From Artocarpus heterophyllus (lineage: Eukaryota > Streptophyta > Magnoliopsida > Rosales > Moraceae): a DNA stretch of 64,000 nt. The translations under genes were made by a program, and so were the position numbers. The stretch is from NCBI GenBank assembly GCA_025403435.1, contig CM046327.1:16864440-16928439 (forward strand), in the 5' to 3' direction. This document shows, one piece after another, positions 36,474 through 48,097 of this stretch (position 1 is its first letter; the number at the start of each line of letters is the position of its first letter). The notes beneath the pieces are model-generated. The model was given only the letters and a program-made list of their open reading frames with translations. It made no database searches and was not told where the DNA came from.

Positions 36474-39400
36474 CTTTCTAAATTTGAAAGGCGCAAATTT
36501 AGAAAGAGAGAGAGAATGAGGAGGAAAATGGTCAAAGTTTTGCAAATAGATAAAGATCAAGTGATCTAGGTGTGTTGAAGTATATGGAGCTGGGTACTTA
36601 TAAGAGAAGTAGGAGAATATTCTCACGATTGGTTTGAGAAGCGTGCTCTATGTTAGAGTCACACTTGTTGCTAGAATATCTTGCCGGAGCAAATTCATTA
36701 GGTGGCTTTCCAAGCATGGCATTTTGTTCTACTATAAATAGTTTGATTTAGGGACAAAAATCCAAATTTGTGCTGACCAAATATTTTCTCTAGATTTTTT
36801 TGCCTTGAGGTTAGATTGTGTCAAGTTGACCAAGTTCAGCTTGCAATCTCCAGGGTGCTTTGAAGTGTTAGTCTATCTCTAGGAGTATTGTCATGCCACA
36901 TTTGATAAAAGAAGAACTAGAGTTTGACATACCCTAGAACCCCGCCAAAAGTACATTTGTATAGGTTCCCGGAGGCATGTCAGAGGTGCTTAGAGGGACA
37001 ACTTCTAACTCAAAATCTTATTATATTTTGAGGTTGTTTTTTTGGGCATTTTGTAGGGATATTTTCTTAGGTTTTTCAACCAATTTATGTGCTTCTGGAC
37101 TTGGGCTTTCTTTGGATGATTGCCAAGGATGAAAATTAAGCTATTGGGATGATTTCTCTCTCACTTGTTTATTTAGACCCAATTAATTTTATTTACCCAA
37201 GTGGAATAAAAAGTGGATTAGGCTAAAAAAATAAGACTGTTTGCTTGTTTATAGCTCACTAAATCACGACTTATGTGAGTTCCCCGAGTGTGGTTTGTTT
37301 CTATATATTAAGCTCATTCACATAGAAGAATAGGATCATGGGCTTGGGCCTTTAGAAGGCCGGGTCTGTTCTTGAGCCATCAACATGTTTCTAAATTGTT
37401 TACCTTGATGCTTCTTTCTATGATTTATATAGACCAAATTCCAAAGACTATTATTAAATACTTCTAGTCAAAAAAAAAAAATAATATCCTTCACTATTAT
37501 GAAGGTTATCAATTTTGGAGTTATCAGTATCTAACATATAATTATTTTATTTGAAAATTATTGACAATAAAAATTCTAGTTTTTTCTTGAAGCAAAAGTG
37601 ACTTTTAATTCGGTTGCCTTCTCGAATTATATATGTAAATAAATCCATAACAACGAGCACCTCTAAAAAAAATCATAGGACTTAATTATAAAATCTAAAA
37701 ATATGGGAAAAAATATCTTGTATGTAGAATTTCCTTATTGCAGGTAATTAAGTTGTATTTGTGATCTAACTAAATATGTATGCAAATGAATCCATAACAA
37801 TCAGCCCCTCCAAAAAAGTAAAGGAAATAATTAAAAATTTTGAAAAAATATATAAAAAATATCTTGTCTGTCAACACATTATAGTAAAGAGATCCCTTAT
37901 ATGTATTTGAGAAAAAAAAATCCCTTATATATATTAGGTAACTAAGTTGCATTGTCTAATATATTGTGTGTGAACACTTGTAAAGGCATCCCTTACATGT
38001 ATTTAAGCCAAAAAAAAAAAAAAATCCTTTACATGTAGTAGGTAAATAGCATAATCTAACTAAATATGTAAATAAATTAACTTGAATAATGCAAATAAAT
38101 CCATAACAACGCTCACCCTCTAAAATAAAGTAAAGAATTTAAATACAACATACAGAAAAAGTAAAGAATATCTTGACGCTCAATGCATTATTAATAAAAG
38201 GCATGTTACTCAGCAATTAGCTGTCAATTGCGTACCAAAACATCAATTTCAATTAACAAATATATATATATATACTTTAGACCAACCTATCTTGTTCAAG
38301 AACCTTTATTTGCCTACTATATAAGTGGTGAAAGGGTGTCTCCTCTTCCAGGTATGCTTTTTGTGGTTTGAAATTAGTTTTATTTTTCTATATTTTATAC
38401 AAGACAAAGTTGATATTTTTATTATTGTTTGAAATTATTTACCATTTTATATTGGACAAGATTGGAATAAAGAATTCTACCATAAAATTTCACAAGTTTG
38501 GTAACATACGGTAAAGATTTCGGCTATTTTCTTAGATTTCTTTCTTTTTATATTAATATTGCTTGAATCCTTGAGTTGAGAAGATAATGATGAAAGATAT
38601 CCACGTTTCTTTTCATTGTGAGCCGTTGATTGCAATTGGCATATGGTTTGAAAGTTTTGTTGATAACTTGTGGGTACATATAGCAATACTAAAAGATTTT
38701 ATCTCCACAACCAATATATTCATAATTTAGATGCCAATACTAAAATATGGTATTTCTACTTGGTGAAAACTAAATTTTCATTAGCATAGCCTGAAATATA
38801 TTTGTTGTAAACAGTTTAGCTACTCCTAGCAATTATCATACGTCTAGTGCACATGTAACTACGTAATATACATACATATATATAACTATATTTTATTATA
38901 TTCATATTTAACAAAATATGTGTAAACTTTGCTTTGTGACTAGCTAATCTTATTAAAAAATTTCTAAAAAAACTTACCTATAAATCAGTTAATTTAACAC
39001 GCTTGTTGTTAATTAAAAACTTGTTAATTGACAAACTTCATTTACAGGATAGGCTTAAGCGAAAAATTATTGAGATTTTTTTTTTTTTGTCATTAAGATC
39101 AGAAAACTAGGAAGAAAGATGATAAACTCCGGGCTATCAAGCCCTCTGGTGGTTCAATTTATTCAAATCATTAATTAATTAGTATTTACTATCGAAAGAA
39201 CGACCGGAATAATACTTATAGGCATGGAACCAGTTATAGAAATAATTAAATGATGCCACACTCCTAAGCATATGCAACCACATAACGATAACTGAATAAT
39301 AACAACAATTAACTGCTAATTGTAATAATTATTGGAACAATCATATTTTTGTTTCGAAAAGCCAACCGAGTTACTTAATTCAAACTCAATGGTAATCAAA

Positions 39401-40107
39401 TCTTTTAGAAAAAAAATAGACATAAATGAAGGTTTAGTTCTCACAAAAGACATACAGGCTACGTACTTCGAAACTATGTACGTACGCGTATTTTCATTAA
39501 ATATTCATGTATTTTAATCTTCCAAAGGCTTAAAATTTTGAGACAACTTAATATAACATAGGCCATTTGCTAGTAAAATAATAGGAAATTTTTGTAAATA
39601 ATATATTTTAAGATTTATTTTTTATAAATACCACATATGTTTAATTGTGGTACAACTTAATATGTAATATATATTGATAGTGTGGCATAACTTTTTTTAA
39701 TTGTAGTATATATAAACACAACTTTTAAAAGCATAGCATAACATGTAATTTTCTCTAGAATAATAGGGCTAAAAATTAATAAATATATATGTATATGTTC
39801 ATGTATATAATATATTATTATATTTTGGGGAGAAAATGCACAGAAGCAGAATAATTGGAGGGGAAAATGTAGAAAAAAGTAATGAATCATGTGCAGTCAT
39901 GTTACAAGAGTGAGATGACTCTCCCATTCACTATATGACCAATTTATTTTTGTACTTTATCTCACTCTCCCATTCACTATATGACCAGTTTATTTTTGTA
40001 CTTCTAAACTGTCAAAACTTCTTATTTTGTTTCTTGAACTTTTAATGTTTCGTTCAAATAGACGGAATTAAGCCTAGGTGATGAAATCTCATTTTTACCC
40101 TTACATG

Positions 40108-40684
40108 TGTTGGGGAATTAGGCACCTCCTAATTCTAAGGATTGCAAGAATGAATAATTTTAGAAAAGAAATTGGAGAAAAGAAGAAAAAAAGAGACACC
40201 AAATTTTTATACAGGTTTGTCTAAATTTGAGACTACGTCTTGTTTCTACCACTACAGATTCCACTATGAAGGAGATTACAGATTACAAAAGAAATTTATC
40301 ACACTCTCAAATAGTGTTTTCCAAATCTCTCTTCTACCTAGCACCCTCTGTGGGAATCTTCTTTTTTCTCTCTCAACAATAGAGCTCTCACACAAAAATA
40401 TGCTTCACACAAAATAATGCCACTCACACTCAACCCTAGCCTCATATCTCTATTTAAATACCTCAAAGGAAGAGAAAAATAACAACTAGTGAGAAACCAA
40501 AAATCGTATAAGGGCAGTTTCTTAGTGCCGCGGTGCTCTAACCTAACATCGCAGCGTTGGTTTGGCCACGAGTTGGCACCGCGGCACTCATTTTGGGCAC
40601 TGCGGCACCCAGTCACTGCCTCCCCTATTCTTTTTTTTCTTCTTCTTTTGCTAGGTGTTGATTTAGCTCCATCCTTTAATAACA
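40108..40684 (-). mobile_element. Solo LTR, copia Tork/Tnt1-like family
   Basis: On the minus strand it starts TGTTATTAAAGGATGGAGC and ends cctaattccccaaca, resembling the termini of the LTR at 35778-36473. An 8-bp repeat acatgtgt overlaps both ends, so the exact 5-bp target duplication is ambiguous (acatg is one reading). The equivalent site in block B1 (about 26990) has a single uninterrupted version, so the insertion is specific to copy 2. GC-rich segments (ccgcggtgc, ccgcggcac) parallel those of the other LTR. Confidence 0.75.
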
Positions 40685-41534
40685 TGTGTCTCATGTACGA
40701 ATCACATGAGCTTAATTCTATCTATTTAAATGTAAAGTCAGAGGTTCAGATGGCAAAGTGAGAAGTTTTGAAAGTTACAGACAAATGGTGATTTTTAAAG
40801 TTCAAGGAACAAAGTAAGGAGTTTTGAGATTTAAGAGATAAAGTGGTAGATTTTAAAGTTTAGAGGGTAAAGTAAAAAAAACCCCAAAGTTTATGGACGA
40901 ACAAAACTTAAAAAAAAAAATAAGCCGTAAACTTATAAGTAAACTTTTATGGACATTCACATGATCATATAAGTAAAATTATAATTTCATACATATAATT
41001 TAGTCATTATAAATTTGGAAAGAATGCAACTTGCATTAGAACAATTTAGGAATACATACAATTAAATATAAAATCCATAAAGGGAATAAATTTTTTACTA
41101 GTTCCCCTCTATTTATTTTCCTTACAATGTTGTACAACATACTACGTATAAAGATCCTGAATTAACATATACGTCGGATATATTTTACCTATTACACAAT
41201 TTTTCTTTCTCAAAATAACCTTAACATAAATTTATAGTAGCAACAACTAGTAATTAAATTATTCCAAATATGATTTTCTCATATTTGGTGATTTTCAGGT
41301 CTTCCTTAAACTTGAAGGCCAAACACTGGAAACATATGTATTAAAAAAAATGAACGAAGACGGCCACTCCAACCATCCCAACGCAGTTTCAAAATCATTG
41401 GCCTAGGCCGTGGAGAAACGGCCGTTGCATCTGATTCTGATGTCGAGGTAGAGGTTAGACAACCAATGATTTCTTCGGTTGCCGTAGAACTGTCTGGTCG
41501 CCCGATCTTTATTTTCTCCAGTTTATCATGATTC

Positions 41535-41822
41535 ATGGTGGAAGAGAACAACGAAGAATTTCAAAGAATTAGGCTAAATGTGTCTTGCCGACAGAAGATC
41601 ATCAGAGTAAGTAGCCTCCGAATCAGAAGAGCAAACGCCAATCTGAGCTTTTCAAGCCATGCAAGTCAGCCCCTTGGTCAACATTTCCTTCTGTTCAGGC
41701 GAAACAAAGCCGAGTCACCAGTTCCTCTAGAAGTTGACGTGATGTTAACCATCGGGAGACCAAGCGAGCGACAAGCCAACAACGATGGCTCCAACACTGC
41801 CCTGCCGAATTCTGTGCTTTGA
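41535..41822 (+). CDS. Unrecognised 95-codon ORF, copy 2 (doubtful gene)
   Basis: This is the duplicate of the frame at 27780-28067, starting MVEENNEEFQRIRLN, with no indels. An in-frame TGA precedes the ATG by one codon. Most differences from copy 1 are amino-acid changing, so a conserved protein is unlikely. Codons 1-24 end at a strong donor (agagtaagt) in phase 0 and might be a 5' exon of the RING gene downstream. No domain is recognised. Confidence 0.25.
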   Translation: MVEENNEEFQRIRLNVSCRQKIIRVSSLRIRRANANLSFSSHASQPLGQHFLLFRRNKAESPVPLEVDVMLTIGRPSERQANNDGSNTALPNSVL

Positions 41823-42369
41823 GAGTTTGTGGTTCTCCATGGACACAAAATGAGTCAATCCTTGCCAAAGGTGGTCACTTTCCGTTGCTCAGCACCTTGT
41901 ATCCACCTCTGGATCAATTGGGTCCCAAATACACCGATCTACTCTTTCCATTATGGCTTTGCATTAGACCTAGTTTTAGAAGACTAATGGGCTAATGCAT
42001 GTGCTAGAAGAATTTGAGAGGCATTAGAGAACTTTTCAATAGACCGAAAGAACTATGTTAGAAGGGTTCAAGCCCTTAGATTTTTTATTGACGTGATATT
42101 CTCGGCCTACTGGCAAGTAATTCTTTGGAAAATTGGATGTTGGTATATTGGAGCAAACCGAAAAGTAGGTTTTTGTGCATGTTGTGGAGGACTTTGGATG
42201 TGAGAGGGGAAAAAATGAATTTGAAATGAATGAAGAGAGATTTGGGTACGTAGTGAGGGAAAATAGGGCTTGGGAAATAGAAGGGATAGCTTGTTCAGAG
42301 GCACCCTCCATTGATGAGTGTGTGCATCTCCACGGTCTCAAAACATTAGAGAATGTGGCCTTTTTATAG

Positions 42370-43990
42370 GAGAAGAGACTTGAATTACGCACCTAGTAAT
42401 TCTTAATTGTTTGGATTCTCACCCAAACAATTATGGAATGTTTATTATATACTCTTTTTAGCTTGATTTTTTACTTTGAAAATTCGTCTTTATCTTCTTC
42501 TTTTTTTCTTTGAATTTGGGGTGTGAGAATTAGAACTCTACATTTTGTAATAGAGTTAGATGTGGTATTACCGTTAGACTATGTCTACAATTAATATTTA
42601 TCTTAATTATTTTAAAACAACAAAAGGGGACTTTTTTATGGCTTGAAAATTTAATTGTAGCGTTTCTCTTTTTCTTTTTTTCTTAAGAAAGTTGAATTAA
42701 TTTCTCTTTAAAACAAATTTTCAAAGTTACACCGGTATTTTTCCTCCATTATTTAGAGAGGCCACAACATAATTATAGAATAAAGAATAATCAAGGGATT
42801 ATCAAGAACTACTGTATAATATTTATTTTTTAAGGGAATTATTAACGTTGTAAAAATCCATGACAACCTTGGATACACTCATCAATATTAAATGGTAAGT
42901 GGATAGTTTTAAAGGGACTCGATTCCAATTTTAGGGTCGAAAATAATGGTTTCTAAGCAATCATATTATGACACATTATTTAAAAAATTTTTAAAAAAAT
43001 TTAATTAACTTTTGTATATTTTTCATTAAATAATATGTCATAATATAATTGATTAAACACTATTTGAGATACAAAAAATAGAATAGAGGATTTGAGTCCG
43101 TGTTTAAGAATGTAACTATAAACTTTGGTAAAAACTTTCATACCTAGAAAATTATAACAAAATCAAAGAAAAACAGTCATTGTCCTTATTCTTTAAAAAG
43201 GAATAAAATCTGCCACTAAAGTCCCATTTGCACCGTCGAATATTACCAAGTGATGTACAGCTATATTAAGTAAATTATCTATTGGATTTAGATGTATCCA
43301 ATAGATATTTTACTTAATGTAGATATTGTTATTTAACAGAAAATAGATAACTGGTTACCATAAAATGTGGTAAAATGTTACCATTCAAAGCAAAAAGGAA
43401 AAGGTAACAAAATCAAATAAAATCTGCCATCATTAACTAAACATTTTAGTAAACTGTAATAAGATTTGCTGACTTATTCAGAGTAGCCAAACATAATTTA
43501 CTTTTTCAAATAAAATGTTTTCCTATAATTGTTAAGGTCTATATATTTTCATCTAACTATATCTAGTAAACTTTTTTATTTAATATTAGATAGATACTTT
43601 CCTCAAAATAAATAATGTGTGTATATAGACAATGGACTCAAATTTTTGTCTAATTTTTAGTATCTTAAATGGTATTTAATCAAACATATTATGATATATC
43701 ATTTGATTAATAGTACGTAAAAGTCAATTAGATACTATTTCAAACTTTTAAAATAATATGTCATGAGGTGATTAATTAGAAAACATTTAAGACACCAAAA
43801 ATAGAATAAAAAATTTAAGTTCATTGTATCTATAAGTCTATCTAAGTATATCTATTATTTGTTTTAAGGAAAGTATCTATCTATATCAAGTAAAAAAAAT
43901 ATTATATATAAATAGATAAGAAATGTATAGGTCTTAATAATTATTGGAAAACATTTTATTTAAAAAAGTAAATTAACTTTCAATCTAGAT
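42370..43990. other. Block B2 non-coding stretch
   Basis: AT-rich sequence mirrors 28620-30247. No gene is recognised. Confidence 0.5.
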
Positions 43991-43994
43991 ACAA

Positions 43995-44635
43995 TGGGCC
44001 TCTTTGGGAGGGTTCTATATAAGATGTTTTTGGCTTCTTAGTTCCAAAAGATGCTTCTGGAGGTGTTTAGATGATTTGTTATAGTGCTTGAACTTTTTTT
44101 GCCAAGTGCCACGGAAGTGATGTGTGGATCGATATTTGCCAAACCATCATAAATTCTTTCATCCAATGCCATGTTCACAGCTCTTAAAGATTTAATGACT
44201 ATTTGGCCCTCAACTCAAATTAGGTTTACCTTGAAGGTATATTTTGTTTTATCAAATATGATATGATACTGTGGCGTGGCATTTTCTGCAATTTTTAAGT
44301 GGCATAAGTCAGTCCAAGCTTTTATTTTGTGGCATACATGTAAAGAGCCCGAAGTGCTTTGACTCTCTAAAAGTGCTTAAAGTCAAAGCCACAAAACATG
44401 ACTTCTCAAAAAGACCTTCCGAAATAGACTTCAAAACTTACACCAAAGTTTGATAACACATTATAAACTTCATTATAACTTTTTTATCACTTGTTAAAAA
44501 ATTTTAAAACTATTTTTACACGTCTAAGCTCTTTTAAAAATATGGTTACGATTACTTATAGAAAAGCCATAGCTTTTGCTTCTTTTCTTTTAACTGACTA
44601 AAAACACAAGCGTAAGCCTTGCCAAACGGACCCAA
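43995..44635. mobile_element. hAT-like MITE, copy in block B2
   Basis: This is the counterpart of 30248-30888, with the same inverted ends (tgggcctctttgggaggg and the accccac-type right end, here degraded). Confidence 0.45.
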
Positions 44636-46214
44636 TATATACCAGTAATCATTATAGTGCTCTAATGAGACCATAAAAATACACATTTTTTAAGGTTAAA
44701 TATCATTATTTTGCATTAACATTTCTTGTTAAATCCTCTAATTAATTGTATTTTTGTGTTAATTAGTAAAATTATAAAAAAAAATGCTGATTTGCTAGAT
44801 GGTAAAAATAAAAGAAAAAGCAAATCTTCTTCATTGCATCTGACTCGGATGCATATCCAGGAAAAAAAATAAAAAAAATCTTTGAATAGTAGTTCTTTAC
44901 TACTATAAATAAACCCCCTTATCATTCATGGCCATTCTTGGTCAATTCCCCCCTCTTTAGTTTTTTTTTTTTTTTTTGCAATATCCTTTTAGGAAGAGAT
45001 GCTGTTAGGGTACTCCTTCGATCTCACTTTTAATATTAAAGTAATACCCAAATTAGTGTAGAGAGTTTGATGAGACAGAGAGATGATCTTGTATACATAG
45101 TATTTTGGTATGGATTGTAGCTCCATATCTGCTTTGTAATGTTTATATTTTTTATGGAATAAATTATATTTTTCAAGTCTTTAATAATTATTGTTAGTGT
45201 TATTATGTTGCTCAGTTCTTGCATAAATTTAGTCTTACTTTTTTATGTAATTTAATTGTGTTGCATAATTAATATTAATAATAATGAAATAATGCCAAAT
45301 TTTAGGGAATGTCTTTTGCTGCAATATGACTTATTATGTTGTCGATTTTAGATATTTCATAAGATGAGGTGCTACTGAAATTAATGCAATAGTTTATTCC
45401 ATTTAATATATTAATTTTGATTTGTTATTATCTTTTATATCTTAAAATTATGTTAATTATAATTATAGTGATAGCAGTTATAATTTTCATAGTTAGTGCA
45501 CCAAATCATTAGTGAGAGATAATTATTTTGCTACATTTTATAGAAAAACCCTTACTGCATTATTGCTTGCTATATTATCGCTTTAGGTTGACTTATAGAA
45601 ATAGTAAATGTGCTTGCTATTAATAGGAAAAGATAGAATAAATCAAATACTTTAAATAATTATTTAAAGTTAAAATTCTATATTAGTTACGAAACATACA
45701 AGAGATTTTTGAAATTTTACCGTTTTAATTTTATGTTTTAAAATCTTATTTAAAATTGTTAAAAATATTTTTTTAAATCTCATTAAAATCATCCTTGCCT
45801 TTTTAGCAGTTAAATTATCAATCTTTCAACTTCCGATCTCTATGTGGGAATGACAACCTTTTTATACTATAAACGTCTGCGTTTAAAGAATAATTTTAGG
45901 CGATACAACAAGCTCTTTATAAATATGCCATAAATTTTAAGCTTGGATTGATTTATACCACTAAAAAATAATTTGTAGAGAATGCTACAGTAGTATCATC
46001 ACTTATATGAGAAATACCTACATATACCTTTAACGTATTTGCCCATATCCAAAGAGAGAGAGAGAAAGAAAGAAAGAAAGAAAGCAAGAAAGAAAAAACT
46101 ACATTTATTTTGTGGGTATTTTAGGCAGTGTATAAAATATTACTTATGCGACTATGACATATATATATATATATATATCTTAGGCAGTGTATAAAATATT
46201 ACTTATGCCACTAT

Positions 46215-46254
<40 letters not shown>

Positions 46255-46262
46255 CGTGACAG

Positions 46263-47630
46263 GCAGTGGAGATTGTGAGAAGGCGTAGGAATAATAGGCT
46301 ATCGAATTCATTGTTTGATCGAATTGAGGTAAAAAAATCTTTAATTATTTTCTAAAATAAAAAAATATCTACATTTGTTTCTGATTTGTTTCTTTTAAAA
46401 AAATTAAAAATGTTAATAAAATTATCTTTTGATTAATTAATTGCTGTAATCTATTAACATCCAATAAATTATTATAACTTTTATATACTAATTGCAATGG
46501 TGGTATAATTTTATAGGATATTATGATTCATAATCATAATGATAAAGATGAGGACGATTCTGATCGTACGAGTATTAACGGATCTGAGGATGATTATGAT
46601 GTAGAGCATGATGATATGCGTCTTGATGTAGATAACATATCATATGAGGTAATATATTATATCGATTCATGAATTATATTTTTTTTAGACTGCACGTACA
46701 TGTTTCTAGCTATATTGTTTGAGTAATACTTTGATTATTAAAAACAATTTAATTTTATACAACTATTCTATTCTGCAAAATCATTGACACTACTAGCTAG
46801 TACTAATTAAAATTAATCTTGCCCTTAACTTTAAGGTTATGCCATCCTTAAGGTGCTGCTAAATGGAAGAATCTTATCAATGTCCATGTATGATAAATTA
46901 TAGTGTAGATCAAATTACTGAATAAAAAAACTTTGGTGCTATCATATAGCTTTATATCATCTAAGTTTACAAGCAGACTTGAAGCGCTGACATCCGCCAC
47001 AAGGTAAAGCACTGCCTCTCAAGCCCCCAACTAATTCTAAAATGGAGGCCAACGATAGACAATAACTCCCCCAGATATAGCTTACAACTTTCATTGTTCT
47101 GATATTTGCTAGCCAAACAACACCTAACCTAAGTTGCTATGTGTTTTGGAGCTCTTTTAGAAATATTAATGATTTATTTTGGATTTCAGGAACTAATCGC
47201 GTTGGGCAAACTAATTGGCAAGGTGAACACCGAATTGAGTGAAGAAGATATTACGGCAAATATGAGCCAACCAACATATCAGCCCGCCATCACCATAACC
47301 CATAGAGGTGAACAAGTTTGCTGCATTCGTCGGATAATTATTCTAGACTGATTATGCGTTGATTGAAAAATTATATTTCTCTAATTTCTTTTTTTTTCTC
47401 TCACTTTTAAATGTTTGCACGACATTGCAAGCTTTATTAGCCTAATTAAATGTTTAAATTTTTGTTCAATTTTTTGAAACCATTTTTAGGAGGAATATGT
47501 TGATGGAGAAGAACTTGGGAAACTGGAATGTGGCCATGAATTTTACTTCAACTGCATCAAAAAATGGCTTGTTCAGAAGAACTTTTGTCCCATATGCAAA
47601 AAGGGACAACCTTTGAATATTAGGAGATAA
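46263..47630 (+). pseudogene. RING-H2 gene remnant (MBR-like), copy 2
   Basis: Exons 46263-46328, 46517-46648, 47190-47333 and 47490-47630 correspond one to one with copy 1. Here exon 3 keeps its frame through ELIALGKLIGKVNTELSEED, so copy 1's extra base is private to copy 1. Copy 2 has its own lesion: the second RING cysteine is Arg (CCIR, TGT to CGT). It shares with copy 1 the lost donor (CGG followed by AT at 47334) and the Tyr in CGHEFYFNC. With the intron unspliced, translation would stop after RIIILD and lack the RING C-half. It might still be transcribed, but an active ubiquitin ligase is unlikely. Confidence 0.75.
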
Positions 47631-47965
47631 TAGTTTTTTTTTTCCAGGGATAAGTAGTTAATTAGGAAGTGCACTGTGTGTACTAATATATGGGACATGT
47701 ATGACATTTTCGTAATTATACTTTTACAAAACTTTTGCAAAATCTTTCTTTTTTTAACAAGTTTTTATGGAAACCCAAAAAAAAACCCCATGGATAGGTA
47801 TTTGTTTTTTTGGGCCTTTTAGAAAAATTTTCATTAGAAGCAATAGTTTTATATGCCATTTGAAAGAACAATTGAAACCAACAGTCTTAGTTTAAGAACT
47901 GTAGCATGTGAAGACTTTATTCTATAGTAACCTTTTATTTTTTACAATAACCTATGAAAGTTTTA

Positions 47966-48097
47966 TATTGTTTACAGTTATTTATAGCAGATAGTTTTAG
48001 CCATTTTTACAAACAGCCTGTTAAAACATATACCAGTCCCCACAAGTCCCCTTTGTCCCCCTTTGTAGGACTAGGTTTTTTTGAGTTATATCTATAG
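47966..48097. other. Spacer right of block B2
   Basis: Unique sequence leads up to the target site TATAG (48093-48097) of the large solo LTR. Confidence 0.5.

Larger units (their letters stand above)
36474..47965. repeat. Segmental duplication block B, copy 2
   Basis: This is the second copy of 23349-34144 in the same orientation. It begins exactly at the LTR end (ctttctaaatttgaaagg). It is longer than copy 1, mainly because of a solo LTR (40108-40684) and two short tandem duplications (about 39921 and 46122). It carries its own ORF copy (41535-41822), hAT-like MITE and RING remnant. Confidence 0.9.
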
